From positions 1 through 43,238 of the forward strand of contig CAKZPE010000025.1 of NCBI GenBank assembly GCA_937138495.1: a stretch of DNA of 43,238 nucleotides, in the 5' to 3' direction. This document shows positions 1 through 9,539 of the stretch, piece by piece (within the stretch, counting starts at the first letter, position 1; each line of letters starts with the position of its first letter). Made by a program: the position numbers and the translations under genes. The DNA is from an uncultured Oceanospirillaceae bacterium. GTDB taxonomy: Bacteria; Pseudomonadota; Gammaproteobacteria; Pseudomonadales; Balneatricaceae. The notes beneath the pieces are model-generated. The model searched no databases and was not told the DNA's origin. It saw nothing but the letters and a program-made list of their open reading frames with translations.

Positions 1-912
1 GGGCTGGATCAGCCTCTGGCGGTTCGCTGGGCAAGCTGGGTAACGGATCTGACCCTTAAAGGGGATCTGGGCTTTAGCTGTGCCAAACGTCAGTCAGTGA
101 ATCTGGCGTTAGGTGAACGCTTCTGGATGAGCTTTATGTTCTGCATCGCCGGTCTGGTATTCGCTTACCTCATTGCGGTGCCGTTCGGTATTTTGTCGGC
201 ATTTACCATCAATAAAGACTGGAAAGACACTAACCCTCAGCACACGAAGGCCGAGCGTTTCGTAAACACTGTCGGCCTTAGTTTTAACAAGTTGCTGGAT
301 TTACAGCTGCGAATCATCAGCTACCTGGGACTGGCGCTGCCGAACTTCCTGTTAGCGCTGAGCATTATTCTGCTGTACGTGTTCGCCGGTGAGCCCACGC
401 CAACGGGTCTGTTTTCCGATGAGTGGAAGAGTGTTCCCTGGTTTGGCGACAACGGTTTTGAGTTCGGCAAGTTGCAGGATTTTCTGGGGCATATCTGGTT
501 ACCGATTTTTGTTATTGGCTGGTCGGCTACGGCGCTGCAGTTACAGACGGTCCGGGCGCTGGTGGTGGATGAGTCCAACAAACTCTATGTGGATGCCGCC
601 CGCGCCCGCGGCGTGGACGGCATAGCGCTGTGGGCCGGTTATCCGGTGCGTCATTCCATCAGCCCGTTGTTTAACAGTGTCGGTTTTGATTTTCAGCGGA
701 TCTTTAACGACTTGCCAATCGTCGCGGTGGTGATCGGCCTGACCGATGCCGCAGCCCTGCTGATAGAAGCACTGGCACAGACCAATGATCAGGAGCTGGC
801 TGCGGGTATTTTATTTCTGGTGGCGCTGGTGGTTATTTCCATGAATTTTATTACCGATGTGGTACTGGCGGCGATTGACCCGCGGGTACGTAAAAGTGTG
901 CTGGGGAGCTGA
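1..912 (+). CDS. ABC transporter permease, DppB/OppB type, 5' truncated by window
   Basis: Inner-membrane permease of a peptide-type ABC importer. The frame is open from base 1 without a start, so the gene begins outside the window; 303 codons are visible. The part before base 97 reads as the usual family segment just ahead of the transmembrane core (D-L-x-x-G-D-L-G-F-S), so the GTG at 97 is internal. Several hydrophobic segments follow. The cytoplasmic coupling loop is visible as Y-V-D-A-A-R-A-R-G-V-D, which normally docks onto the ATPase. The next permease starts two bases after the stop, so the genes are cotranscribed. The substrate-binding protein gene is not visible and probably lies upstream. 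The substrate cannot be told from a permease alone; peptide, opine or nickel importers share this fold. Confidence 0.9.
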   Translation, partial: GLDQPLAVRWASWVTDLTLKGDLGFSCAKRQSVNLALGERFWMSFMFCIAGLVFAYLIAVPFGILSAFTINKDWKDTNPQHTKAERFVNTVGLSFNKLLDLQLRIISYLGLALPNFLLALSIILLYVFAGEPTPTGLFSDEWKSVPWFGDNGFEFGKLQDFLGHIWLPIFVIGWSATALQLQTVRALVVDESNKLYVDAARARGVDGIALWAGYPVRHSISPLFNSVGFDFQRIFNDLPIVAVVIGLTDAAALLIEALAQTNDQELAAGILFLVALVVISMNFITDVVLAAIDPRVRKSVLGS

Positions 913-914
913 AC

Positions 915-2162
915 ATGGCGATCGGAAGTATGTTTGTCCGGTTTGGGCGTAAAAAAGAGGCTGTCGCGGACGAAGCGTATTACACCGCCGGTCAGATGGC
1001 GCTGATTAAAGCCCGCTTTAAGCGCAAAGCCTCCGGTGTGGTGGCGGCCTGGATTCTGGGTGCACTGGTGTTTATGGGCTTTTTTGCCGGCTTCTTTGCA
1101 CCGGTAGACCCAACCATTGCCGGTGCGGATAAAGACTACCGCCGTGGGGCTCCGCAGGGGGTGTATTTCTGGGATCAGAATGGCTTTTCATTCCGGCCGT
1201 TCACTTATACCTATGCGAAAGAAAAGGCCAGAATTGATTTGAAAGCGCTGGCCGGTGGCGGACTGGATGCACTGGATGCACTGACGTCCAGCGGCGCGCT
1301 GAGCTCATCCAGCCAGAACAGGTTTATTGTGGATGAAGATAAACGCCGTTATCTGCAGTTTTTTGTGAAGGGCTGGGAATACAGTCTGATCGACCTGAGC
1401 GTCGGTAATCTGGATCTGGATATTCGCTGGGACCGGCATCTGTTCGGCGTAGAACATGGCCAGATTCACCTGATGGGCACCGATGAAGACGGCAAGGATG
1501 TCTTCAGCCGCACCCTGCATGCGGTGTGGATTACCATCAGCATCGCCATTGTGGCGTTAGTGGTAAAACTGTTTACCTCTTTGCTGGTGGGCGGTGTCAG
1601 CGGCTATTTCGGTGGCAGGGTGGATACGGTGATGATGAGCATCACTGAAGCGGTACGGGTGATTCCGCCGATTCCTATTTACCTGGCCTGTGCGGTGGCG
1701 CTGGCACAGATCGATCTGACATCCGTGCAGCGGTATTTTGCCATCGCAGTAGTGATTGGCATGCTGGATTTTGCCACGCTGGGACGGCGCTTGCGGACCC
1801 ATATTCTGACAGAGCGTAATCAGGATTATGTGCTGGCGGCGCAGTTGTGTGGTTCCGGCACCTGGCGGATCATCTGGCGGCATCTGGTGCCAAGCTTTGG
1901 CAGCTACATCATTGTCGATACCCTGATTAACTTTCCGTATGTGATTCTGGCTGAAACCAGCCTGAGTTTTCTGGGACTGGGGCTGACCGAGCCGGTCAAC
2001 AGCCTGGGAGTCTTGCTGCAAAAAGCGCAGGACCCGGATATCCAGCAAAATATGATCTGGCAGTTTTTCCCGGTAGCGGTGTTCGTTGCCCTGATTATGG
2101 CCTTTGTGTTTGTGGGCGATGCACTGCGTGATGCGGCAGACCCTTATGCGGAGAAAAAATAA
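915..2162 (+). CDS. ABC transporter permease, DppC/OppC type, with long periplasmic insert
   Basis: Second permease of the same importer, 415 residues against roughly 300 usual for DppC. The extra length is one block of about 100 residues between the first transmembrane helix (about 40-62) and the core (from about 200); it ends at the typical H-L-M-G-T-D-E-D-G-K-D-V-F-S-R segment that precedes the core in this family. The coupling loop is Y-V-L-A-A-Q-L-C-G-S-G-T. The C-terminus has the family segment L-A-E-T-S-L-S-F-L-G-L-G. YejE-type permeases also carry an insert here, so this may be a YejABEF-like system, which would fit the fused ATPase downstream; that is inference. ATG at 915 follows the upstream stop by two bases; the downstream start follows this stop by one base. 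Confidence 0.92.
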   Translation: MAIGSMFVRFGRKKEAVADEAYYTAGQMALIKARFKRKASGVVAAWILGALVFMGFFAGFFAPVDPTIAGADKDYRRGAPQGVYFWDQNGFSFRPFTYTYAKEKARIDLKALAGGGLDALDALTSSGALSSSSQNRFIVDEDKRRYLQFFVKGWEYSLIDLSVGNLDLDIRWDRHLFGVEHGQIHLMGTDEDGKDVFSRTLHAVWITISIAIVALVVKLFTSLLVGGVSGYFGGRVDTVMMSITEAVRVIPPIPIYLACAVALAQIDLTSVQRYFAIAVVIGMLDFATLGRRLRTHILTERNQDYVLAAQLCGSGTWRIIWRHLVPSFGSYIIVDTLINFPYVILAETSLSFLGLGLTEPVNSLGVLLQKAQDPDIQQNMIWQFFPVAVFVALIMAFVFVGDALRDAADPYAEKK

Positions 2163-2163
2163 T

Positions 2164-3891
2164 ATGAGAATGCACAGTGATGCCGGCAACTTGCTGGAGA
2201 TCCGGGATTTAAGTATCGACTTTAATACCGATGAAGGCCGGGTACGGGCGGTGAATAACGTCAGCCTGGACATTAAACCGGGTGAAGTCATGGGCTTAGT
2301 AGGGGAGAGCGGTTCCGGTAAATCTGTCACGGCCAAGACCATCATGCGCCTTAGCCCCGGTAATGCGATTATTCACCCGGGCAGTTCGGTTCATCTGCGC
2401 CATCAGCAGCAGGATGTGAATGTGCTGAAGTTGCGCGGTAAAGACATGCGGCTGGTACGGGGGGATGCTGTCTCGATGATCTTTCAGGAGCCGATGGCCA
2501 GCTTTGCGCCGGCGATCCGCATCAGTGATCAGATTATCCAGACGATGCAGATTCATTTGGGTATTTCTAAAGAAGAAGCCCGTAAGGCAGGTATCGAATT
2601 GTTTGACCGGGTGGGCATTCTGGAGCCGGAAAAACGCTTTGATCAGTATGTATTTGAATTGTCCGGAGGGATGCGCCAACGGGCGATGATTGCCATGGCC
2701 TTGTCCACCAAACCTAAGCTGCTGATTGCCGATGAGCCTACCACCGCGCTGGATGTGACGATTCAGGCACAGGTGTTGGATCTGATGCTGGAGCTGCGGG
2801 AACAGTACGGCATGGGGATGCTGTTTATTACCCATGATCTGGGGGTGATTTCTAAAATTGCTGACAGAGTCACGGTGATGAAAAGGGGCGAAATCGTTGA
2901 GGCAGGTGACTCTGACAGGGTGCTGTTTGCCCCGGAGCATGATTACACAAAACGTCTGCTGGATGTCTTACCGCATCTGGATGAACTGCCTGAACCGCCG
3001 GCTACAACCCCACGGGCGATGGTGTCTGTTGATAATCTTTCGGTGACTTATCAGCTGGCCAGTGCAGCCCGAAAGCAGGAAAGCTTTACGGCGGTGAAGA
3101 ATATCTCGCTGGATTTGCCTAAGGGGCAGATCATTGGCCTGGTAGGAGAGAGCGGTTCGGGTAAAACTTCACTGGGTAAAGCCTTACTGGGGGCGGCCCC
3201 TGTCAGCAGTGGCACTGTCAGATATAACCGCCAGAAGCATCCGGTTGAGTTTGGGGCGCAAAAGCCTCTTAAGCGCAAGGATCTGGCCCGAACGGCGCAA
3301 CTGGTCTTCCAGGATCCATACAGTTCGCTGAACCCGCGGATGACTGTGCGGGACATTATTGCTGAACCGCTGGAGGCCATGAAGCTTACTAAAAGCCGGG
3401 AAGAAACCGATAAGAAGGTCATCGCCATTGCCAAACGCTGCCACATAGACGTGTCACATTTACGGCGTTTTCCTCATGCTTTTTCCGGCGGCCAGCGGCA
3501 GCGTATCAGCATTGCCCGGGCGCTGGTGTGCAAGCCTGAGTTTATTGTGGCGGATGAGTCAGTGGCGGCGCTGGATGTCTCTATTCAGGCGGAAATTCTG
3601 GCGTTGCTGAAAGAGCTGCGAGATGAGTTGGGGCTGACCATCCTGTTCATTTCCCATGATCTGAGCGTGATCGCCAATCTGTGCGACTGGGTCTGTGTGA
3701 TGAAGCATGGCGATATGGTTGAACAGGGCAGTGTCCGGGATATTTTCCTTAATCCGCAGCAAGCGTATACCCGGCAACTGATTGCCTCGATTCCGTTACT
3801 TGAACGCAGGGATATACAGCCCAAAGCGGAAGGTGTCATGTCTGCGGTGATGAACCCGGGCCACCAGGAGGCAGACGTTGCAGTTATCTGA
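2164..3891 (+). CDS. Fused double-ATPase ABC transporter subunit (DppD-DppF type)
   Basis: Cytoplasmic ATPase driving the importer; two complete nucleotide-binding domains in one chain of 575 residues, as in YejF and GsiA. Domain 1 has Walker A G-E-S-G-S-G-K-S, signature L-S-G-G-M-R-Q-R and Walker B L-L-I-A-D-E-P. Domain 2 repeats these as [16 protein letters not shown] and F-I-V-A-D-E-S, with the switch H in I-S-H-D. The frame is open upstream to 2104, but ATG at 2164 is preferred: it follows the permease stop directly and has GGAG at 2150-2153. Downstream starts would lose the first strand of domain 1. The last 20 residues or so are the usual oligopeptide-transporter tail. Confidence 0.93.
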   Translation: MRMHSDAGNLLEIRDLSIDFNTDEGRVRAVNNVSLDIKPGEVMGLVGESGSGKSVTAKTIMRLSPGNAIIHPGSSVHLRHQQQDVNVLKLRGKDMRLVRGDAVSMIFQEPMASFAPAIRISDQIIQTMQIHLGISKEEARKAGIELFDRVGILEPEKRFDQYVFELSGGMRQRAMIAMALSTKPKLLIADEPTTALDVTIQAQVLDLMLELREQYGMGMLFITHDLGVISKIADRVTVMKRGEIVEAGDSDRVLFAPEHDYTKRLLDVLPHLDELPEPPATTPRAMVSVDNLSVTYQLASAARKQESFTAVKNISLDLPKGQIIGLVGESGSGKTSLGKALLGAAPVSSGTVRYNRQKHPVEFGAQKPLKRKDLARTAQLVFQDPYSSLNPRMTVRDIIAEPLEAMKLTKSREETDKKVIAIAKRCHIDVSHLRRFPHAFSGGQRQRISIARALVCKPEFIVADESVAALDVSIQAEILALLKELRDELGLTILFISHDLSVIANLCDWVCVMKHGDMVEQGSVRDIFLNPQQAYTRQLIASIPLLERRDIQPKAEGVMSAVMNPGHQEADVAVI

Positions 3892-3927
3892 TAATCCCCG
3901 GTGCTGTGGGCGCAGGGTAAGCTTCTG

Positions 3928-4815
3928 ATGGATATTACACTGAATGAAATGCGTACCTTTAATGCAGTTGTCCGGGCAGGCAGTTTTACTCAGGCGGCTA
4001 AAATACTGGGGGTCAGCCAGCCAGCGGTGACGGCACAGATTCGTAAACTGGAATCCCGCTGTGAGTTTCCTTTGCTGGAACGTTTCAGTAAAGAGGTTCG
4101 GCCAACGGGGCTGGGGAAGCAGCTTAATCAGCTGAGTTGCCAGTATCTGGATCTGGATCTGGCGGTGTCGGCGCTGCTGCAGCCGGAAACCCGCGCTGAA
4201 AATTTCCGGTTAAAGCTGGCGACGGCTTCGCCGCTGATCTTCATGCCGTTGATCGCAGCGTTTAAAAAACAGTATCCGAATGCGTTAGTTCAGGTGATTG
4301 CCGGCACCACTCATGAGTGCCGGCAGCTGATTCTTGACCGGGACGCAGACATAGGCCTGTTTCCTATGCCTAATCTGCCTTCAGGTTTGTCGCGGCTGGC
4401 ATTTCACTGTCATGGTCTGATGGCTATTTTACCGAAGGATCACCGGCTTGCCTGTGCAGAGTCCGTGACAGCGGTGGATCTGATGGATGATCCGCTGATT
4501 GCGTATAAGGATAACTCCTTCACACAGGAGTATGTCAGAGAGGTCTTCAGCAGCGGGAATTTACAGCCCCGTTTTGAAATGATGATGAGTACATCTGAGC
4601 ATGTCAGTAATGCGGTGGTACAGGGGCTGGGGATCGGATTTGCGCTGACGGATGATATCCGGCCTGATTCACGTTATGCGCTGGTACCGGTGGCAGAGAC
4701 CGATATGGATGTTACCGAGCATGTGGTGTGGCTGAAACACCGTAGCCAGCAGCAAGGGGTTCGGGAGTTTGTGGAAATGGCGCTGGTGCGGCGGAATATA
4801 GACCAGATTGCCTGA
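3928..4815 (+). CDS. LysR-family transcriptional regulator
   Basis: DNA-binding regulator of 295 residues. The N-terminal winged helix-turn-helix is plain (F-N-A-V-V-R-A-G-S-F-T-Q-A-A-K, then V-S-Q-P-A-V-T-A-Q-I-R-K-L-E), followed by a periplasmic-binding-protein-like effector domain from about residue 90. An in-frame GTG exists at 3901, but ATG at 3928 fits the family N-terminus and has an AGGG purine run upstream. It lies 36 bases after the ABC ATPase on the same strand with no terminator between, so it is probably cotranscribed and may control the importer. Effector unknown; some aminoethylphosphonate-type LysR proteins read similarly, but I cannot assign one. Confidence 0.88.
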   Translation: MDITLNEMRTFNAVVRAGSFTQAAKILGVSQPAVTAQIRKLESRCEFPLLERFSKEVRPTGLGKQLNQLSCQYLDLDLAVSALLQPETRAENFRLKLATASPLIFMPLIAAFKKQYPNALVQVIAGTTHECRQLILDRDADIGLFPMPNLPSGLSRLAFHCHGLMAILPKDHRLACAESVTAVDLMDDPLIAYKDNSFTQEYVREVFSSGNLQPRFEMMMSTSEHVSNAVVQGLGIGFALTDDIRPDSRYALVPVAETDMDVTEHVVWLKHRSQQQGVREFVEMALVRRNIDQIA

Positions 4816-4997
4816 GCGTATCCCTCTATCATTTATTGATTTAAAATGCTATTTCTTTTTGTTTTTGGCTGACATTGTAGGTAAATATACTTACCATTAT
4901 GGGTCTTTGGCGTGCTATATTGGACACTTGTGTTTTGGGTGTCTAAAACCTTTAGTACCCTCATTAAAAATTGTGTGATGAGACTGAAGGAATAGCC
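4816..4997. other. Intergenic region ahead of the GGDEF-EAL gene
   Basis: AT-rich gap of 182 bases. It contains a small inverted repeat GGTAA-N6-TTACC (4880-4895) and a TATATT hexamer near 4917 that could be a -10 element, although no good -35 stands at 17 bases. GAAGGA at 4986-4991 is the ribosome site for the next gene. No coding potential seen. Confidence 0.4.
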
Positions 4998-6947
4998 ATG
5001 CTTGATATTGATCAGCTTCAGACGCCTGTATGGATATACGATATCGATAACTATCGTATCCACTGGGCTAATGAAAGTGCACTGACTTTATGGCATTCCC
5101 CTGGCCTGGATGAACTCACTTCCCGGGACTTTCGGGAAGGGACGTCCGAGGCGGTTCAGCATACCCTTCTTAATTATCTGGATGACTTTGCATTAGGCAA
5201 GCGTATTTGCCACTGGTGGCAGCTATCGCCAAAAGGTGAGGCAAAGGACGTGTATTGCCAGTTTTCCGGTATCTATCTTGATGATGGCCGTCTGGCTATG
5301 TTGGTGGAAGGTCTGCACGTTGAGCGGGCAGAAATCGCGGCGCTGGTCAGCGGCACTATTATGATCTGCCTGTTCAATGAGCAGTTTGAGCTGCTGAGCT
5401 CTAACCCTTCTTTCCGCCAGCAATTCGGTACAGACATTCATAATCTGGCAGATCTTATTCCTGTGGATGAACTGGTGAAGATTGACCGTCAGTTAGCAGG
5501 TAAGGATAAGTATTACGAACAGGATGTATGTCTGCAGTGTGCTGAAGGTAACCGCTGGCACAGTATTGAGGTGCGCCTGAGTGAAACCACCGAAGGTGAT
5601 TTTGTAGTTAGCCTGCAGGACATCCATGAACGTAAAAGCCGTGAGCTTGAGCTGCAGCAAATGGCCACCCATGACGTACTCACCGGCGTCTTTAACCGTA
5701 AGGGGCTGTTTCAGCGTATGCAGCGCCTGCACGATACTCAGACGCCATTCTCGCTTTATTACATTGACCTGGACGGCTTTAAGCCTATTAACGATGGTTT
5801 TGGCCACGCGGTAGGGGACAGCCTTCTGTGCCAGGTTGCCAGCCGTCTGCGGCGCTGTACCGGTGATGACGGTGATATCGCCCGTATCGGTGGTGATGAG
5901 TTTGTCGTCATTCTGCCGGAAGCCTGTGTGGATGAGTACTTTGATGTCTTTGCTACGGCGCTGGTTCAGGGGCTTTCCGGGCAGTACAAAATTTCAGATG
6001 ATATTCCGCCGGTTGTGCTGTCGGTCAGTGTCGGGGTCGCCAGTTATCCCCGTGATGATGATGATCTTGAATTACTGCTGGCAGATGCTGATGCCGCTAT
6101 GTATATGGCAAAAGGGTCTGGCCGGCGTTGCTGGATTCAGTACCGTAAGGGCATGCGTGAGCAACTGCTGAGACGGACCCAGATTTCCCAGCGAATTGGC
6201 GCTGCATTGCTGAATGATGAATTTGAAATGTGCTATCAGCCGGTATTTGATATGCATGATTCCCGGGTGGTGATTGTTGAAGCGCTGGTGCGCTGGCCAG
6301 GTTCTGAACTGGCGGAGGTCAGTCCGGATGAGCTGATTGATGTGGCGGAACACTGTGGTCTGATCGGCGAACTGAGCAGCTGGATTTTTTATCAGGCCTG
6401 TCAGGAGTTCCGCGCAATTCGGCAGCGGTTTGGTGAACAGGTGCTGTTATCGCTGAATGTATCCGGATTGCATATTCAGCAGGGCAGGCTGATCAGCGAT
6501 CTTGAATATGCAATTAACTCTGCCGGCCTGTTACCGCAGGATCTGGTACTGGAGCTGACTGAGCGGGTGATCATGCCTGACTCTAAGGAATATTCTTCCA
6601 CTATTGATCAGTTGGTTGGCTATGGCTTCAGCTTTGCCATTGATGATTTCGGCACAGGTTTTTCTTCGCTGGCCTACCTCAACAGTATTCCTGCGAAATG
6701 GGTCAAGCTTGACCGTGAGTTCGTTGCCCGTCTGGATAAAGGCGCCGAAACTGTGACCTGCATCCATAAGCTGGTGAGTGCTCTGGGCATGAATCTGATT
6801 GTAGAAGGGGTGGAAAACCGCTGGCAGGTAGAAAAGCTGAAAGAGCATCAGATTTTCTATCAACAAGGCTATTACCACTTCTCACCGGCCAATATCCGCG
6901 ATCTTCTGTGTGATCAGTCCGAGCTCAAGTGGGTCAATGTCGGCTGA
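4998..6947 (+). CDS. PAS-GGDEF-EAL protein (c-di-GMP turnover)
   Basis: Signalling protein of 649 residues with two PAS-like sensor regions (about 1-110 and 115-225), a GGDEF domain (about 230-390) and an EAL domain (about 405-640). G-G-D-E-F is intact at 298-302, so diguanylate cyclase activity is possible. The residues normally giving an inhibitory RxxD site ahead of GGDEF are not there. The EAL domain looks catalytically complete: E-A-L at 428-430, the N of S-L-N-V-S-G, E-L-T-E, D-D-F-G-T-G-F-S-S from 548, K-L-D, and E-G-V-E followed by Q-G-Y. It could therefore make or break c-di-GMP. No transmembrane helix is seen, so it is probably cytoplasmic. ATG at 4998 is chosen over TTG at 4971 because GAAGGA precedes it. 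Monocistronic by position. Confidence 0.93.
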   Translation: MLDIDQLQTPVWIYDIDNYRIHWANESALTLWHSPGLDELTSRDFREGTSEAVQHTLLNYLDDFALGKRICHWWQLSPKGEAKDVYCQFSGIYLDDGRLAMLVEGLHVERAEIAALVSGTIMICLFNEQFELLSSNPSFRQQFGTDIHNLADLIPVDELVKIDRQLAGKDKYYEQDVCLQCAEGNRWHSIEVRLSETTEGDFVVSLQDIHERKSRELELQQMATHDVLTGVFNRKGLFQRMQRLHDTQTPFSLYYIDLDGFKPINDGFGHAVGDSLLCQVASRLRRCTGDDGDIARIGGDEFVVILPEACVDEYFDVFATALVQGLSGQYKISDDIPPVVLSVSVGVASYPRDDDDLELLLADADAAMYMAKGSGRRCWIQYRKGMREQLLRRTQISQRIGAALLNDEFEMCYQPVFDMHDSRVVIVEALVRWPGSELAEVSPDELIDVAEHCGLIGELSSWIFYQACQEFRAIRQRFGEQVLLSLNVSGLHIQQGRLISDLEYAINSAGLLPQDLVLELTERVIMPDSKEYSSTIDQLVGYGFSFAIDDFGTGFSSLAYLNSIPAKWVKLDREFVARLDKGAETVTCIHKLVSALGMNLIVEGVENRWQVEKLKEHQIFYQQGYYHFSPANIRDLLCDQSELKWVNVG

Positions 6948-7107
6948 TCAGGCAGTTCTATAAAGTGCTCTGTCAGGCGGATTATTAACTCTTTTTGAGC
7001 CGGAGCGCTTTCGGCAATCATAAGCGTTAATGCGACCAGCGTATTATCATTGATCATCCGTTCAGTGGGCTTTGCCAGCAGGTGTATTTTTCATAAGGCC
7101 GGTATCA

Positions 7108-7130
7108 ATATGTTCCGTAATGGAACATAT
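7108..7130. repeat. Perfect palindrome, 9-base arms and 5-base spacer
   Basis: ATATGTTCC (7108-7116), spacer GTAAT, then GGAACATAT (7122-7130). Size and symmetry suit a dimeric regulator operator. It lies between two genes that converge on this gap, so there is no obvious promoter for it to control. I do not recognise the binding protein. Confidence 0.5.
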
Positions 7131-7246
7131 GCGGTCTTCTTATCATCCACTGATGGATAATTTTCCTTTCAGCCGTCAGACTTTCTTCTGAGTGAACTGC
7201 CGAGTAATCCTCGGTAGTTGCCTGAGTTGTTAAAACCGGATCAATT

Positions 7247-7345
7247 TCAACCCTCGCCCTCTTCGTCAACGTAGATGTGGTTAGCAGCTGGTACGTGTGG
7301 CAGACCAGGCCAATGCTGCCATGATGTCACCGACATCATATGCCT
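7247..7345 (-). pseudogene. Decayed 3' end of a second fhs copy
   Basis: Bases 7256-7310 align without gaps to 7445-7499, inside the C-terminal coding part of the intact fhs; 48 of 55 bases match by my count. Read on the minus strand, the fragment gives P-G-L-P-H-V-P-A-A-N-H-I-Y-V-D-E-E-G, against [18 protein letters not shown] in the intact protein, then a stop at 7247-7249. Upstream the G-D-I-M codons are still readable, but four extra bases between them and the P-G-L-P block break the frame. No further fhs homology was recognised above about 7345. Several differences are synonymous or conservative, so the copy diverged partly as a working gene before it broke. Confidence 0.75.
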
Positions 7346-7370
7346 GGTTTCTGTTTTGCTTCTGAAACAA

Positions 7371-7396
7371 AAAATGGCTCCCGAAGGAGCCATTTT
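7371..7396 (-). terminator. Rho-independent terminator of fhs
   Basis: Perfect 11-base stem AAAATGGCTCC (7371-7381) with loop CGAA and GGAGCCATTTT (7386-7396), A-rich on one side and T-rich on the other, so it can act on both strands. It starts 28 bases past the fhs stop and separates fhs from its decayed copy. Confidence 0.85.
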
Positions 7397-7423
7397 TATA
7401 CGTTGTTTAAGATTTCAAGAATC

Positions 7424-9094
7424 TTAGAACAGACCCTGGATCAGGCCGTCTTCGTCTACGTGGATGCTGTTAGCCGCTGGTACGCGTGGCAGACCAGGCA
7501 TGGTCATGATGTCACCACATACTGCTACGATGAACTCAGCACCGGCAGACAGACGTACTTCACGGACAGTTACTGTGTGATCGCTTGGTGCGCCACGCAG
7601 GTTCATGTCAGTAGAGAAGCTGTACTGGGTCTTAGCCATACATACAGGCAGGTTACCGAAACCCTGTTCTTCGAACTGATGCAGACGGTCACGGACAGTC
7701 TTGTCAGCAGCTACATCGCCAGCACCGTAGATGCTCTTAGCGATTGTTTCGATCTTGTCGAACAGTGGCAGGTCAAGGTGGTACAGAGGTGCGAACTGCG
7801 CAGAACCGCCTTCGATCATCTCAACAACCTTAGTTGCCAGCTCTTCAGTACCTTCAGAACCGTTCGCCCAGTGGCTTGCCAGAATTGCTTCTACGCCTTC
7901 TTCAGCAGCAGCGGCTTTAACAGCAGCGATTTCTGCATCAGTGTCGTGGATGAACTGGTTGATAGCAACAACAACAGGTACACCGAACTTCTTAACGTTC
8001 TGGATGTGACGCGCCAGGTTTGCACAACCTTTCTGAACAGCTTCAACGTTTTCGCCAGTCAGTTGGTCTTTAGCAACACCGCCGTGCATCTTAAGAGCAC
8101 GTACAGTCGCAACGATTACTGCAGCTTCTGGCTTCAGGCCAGCTTTACGGCACTTGATGTCGAAGAATTTCTCAGCACCCAGGTCGGCACCGAAACCTGC
8201 TTCAGTTACAACGTAGTCAGCCAGTTTCAGAGCTGCTTTAGTTGCAATCACAGAGTTACAGCCGTGTGCGATGTTCGCGAACGGGCCACCGTGGATGAAT
8301 GCCGGGTTGTTTTCCAGCGTCTGAACCAGGTTAGGGTTCAGAGCGTCTTTCAGCAGAGTCGCCATTGCGCCGTCTGCATCCAGCTGCTTAGCGCGGATTG
8401 GAGTACGTTCACGGGTTTCAGCAACGATGATGTTACCGATACGCTCACGCAGATCGTTCATGTCGCTTGCCAGGCAGAAGATAGCCATGATTTCAGACGC
8501 AACAGTGATGTCGAAACCGTCGGTACGGGAGTAACCGTTACCCGGGCCACCCAGGCCGTTAGCGATTTCACGCAGTGCGCGGTCGTTCATGTCGATAACA
8601 CGCTTGTACGCGATACGACGGCTGTCGATACCCAGATCGTTACCCCAGTAAATGTGGTTATCGATCAGAGCAGCCAGCAGGTTGTGTGCAGCACCGATAG
8701 CGTGGAAGTCGCCGGTGAAGTGCAGGTTGATATCTTCCATTGGTACTACCTGAGCTTTACCGCCGCCGGCAGCGCCACCCTTCATACCGAAACATGGGCC
8801 CAGAGAAGGCTCACGCAGTGCCATGATGGCTTTTTTACCGATGCGGTTCAGGCCATCGCCGAGACCAACAGTCGTAGTAGTCTTACCTTCACCAGCCGGA
8901 GTAGGGCTGATTGCAGTAACCAGGATCAGTTTGCCGTCTGGACGATCCTTTAGAGTTTCGATGTAGTCGAGGTTAACCTTGGCTTTATCGTGGCCGTAAG
9001 GGCTAATATGCTCGTTTGGGATCTCCAGTTTCGCAGCAATTTCGCTGATGTGCTGTTTTTTTGCTGCGCGAGCAATATCGATATCAGTATTCAC
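7424..9094 (-). CDS. fhs: Formate-tetrahydrofolate ligase
   Basis: Joins formate to tetrahydrofolate with ATP, giving 10-formyl-THF; cytoplasmic one-carbon metabolism. The 556-residue length is typical. The P-loop [12 protein letters not shown] spans residues 64-75. Other recognisable family blocks are [19 protein letters not shown] near 100, the L-H-F-T-G-D-F-H-A block, and the C-terminal [10 protein letters not shown]. The start is GTG at 9094, with AGAGG eight bases upstream; the reading frame offers no nearby ATG. It stands alone, ended by a strong hairpin. A long open frame on the opposite strand (7340-8953) is a codon-use shadow. It could supply formyl-THF, or work in reverse to oxidise methyl groups released by the MttB/GcvT-like genes; the latter is inference. 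Confidence 0.97.
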   Translation of the reverse strand: MNTDIDIARAAKKQHISEIAAKLEIPNEHISPYGHDKAKVNLDYIETLKDRPDGKLILVTAISPTPAGEGKTTTTVGLGDGLNRIGKKAIMALREPSLGPCFGMKGGAAGGGKAQVVPMEDINLHFTGDFHAIGAAHNLLAALIDNHIYWGNDLGIDSRRIAYKRVIDMNDRALREIANGLGGPGNGYSRTDGFDITVASEIMAIFCLASDMNDLRERIGNIIVAETRERTPIRAKQLDADGAMATLLKDALNPNLVQTLENNPAFIHGGPFANIAHGCNSVIATKAALKLADYVVTEAGFGADLGAEKFFDIKCRKAGLKPEAAVIVATVRALKMHGGVAKDQLTGENVEAVQKGCANLARHIQNVKKFGVPVVVAINQFIHDTDAEIAAVKAAAAEEGVEAILASHWANGSEGTEELATKVVEMIEGGSAQFAPLYHLDLPLFDKIETIAKSIYGAGDVAADKTVRDRLHQFEEQGFGNLPVCMAKTQYSFSTDMNLRGAPSDHTVTVREVRLSAGAEFIVAVCGDIMTMPGLPRVPAANSIHVDEDGLIQGLF

Positions 9095-9235
9095 CTTTTA
9101 TACCTCTGTTAGAGAATCACGTTTTGGCGAGAGCGCCGGTATTTGTATGTAATCATTCAGAATGATTGGGTCGTTAAGCGCAGCATTCTAATGTGTTGCG
9201 TCTTAGCAAGAATCTCCAAAGCAAAAAGCAGCGTT

Positions 9236-9264
9236 ATAATGCATATCCTGAGGCAATTTTTCAA
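9236..9264 (-). promoter_or_regulatory. Candidate sigma-70 promoter for fhs
   Basis: On the minus strand TTGAAA (9259-9264) and CATTAT (9236-9241) are separated by 17 bases, about 140 bases before the GTG start. The -35 matches 5 of 6 consensus bases and the -10 4 of 6. Proposed from the sequence alone. Confidence 0.35.
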
Positions 9265-9474
9265 TGGCTACAGGCAATATGCACTAAGTAAAACTGCGTT
9301 TACTCCCGTGAACAGAATGCGACGACTCCAATGGGTGTAGTCAATCATTTTCAGGGCAGGGGAATTTATCTCTTTTAGCCGCCGGCTTGTTTATCTGCGA
9401 CACCCTGAGAAAAAACAGTCTCTGCGACGACAAATGTGCCGAAACTTTGAGCAACTCAGGAAACTTATGTGATC

Positions 9475-9520
9475 AAAAAGAAAATTGCCGCGCACTGATT
9501 TTCAACAGGGCGCGGCAATT
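9475..9520 (-). terminator. Terminator of the nap operon
   Basis: Stem AATTGCCGCGC (9483-9493) pairs with GCGCGGCAATT (9510-9520) around a 16-base loop. On the minus strand the stem is followed by TTTTCTTTTT. It lies 20 bases past the napC stop. Confidence 0.8.
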
Positions 9521-9539
9521 GTGTCAGTGAATGTCCGGC

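Larger units (their letters stand above)
9095..9539. other. Intergenic region between fhs and nap
   Basis: 445 bases without a convincing gene. It holds the fhs leader (about 140 bases) with a candidate promoter at 9236-9264 and the nap terminator at 9475-9520. The short open frame at 9143-9340 on the plus strand has no ribosome site and no recognisable product. Nothing else stands out between 9270 and 9470. Confidence 0.5.

Noticed and set aside
7196..7218. Hairpin ACTGCCGAG/CTCGGTAGT as the terminator of the decayed fhs copy
   Set aside because: It folds with one G-T mismatch, but no T-run follows on either strand; might be chance.
7340..8953. 537-codon open frame on the plus strand opposite fhs
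   Set aside because: It mirrors fhs codon use; the translation is low in complexity with no domain, and fhs is certain on the other strand.
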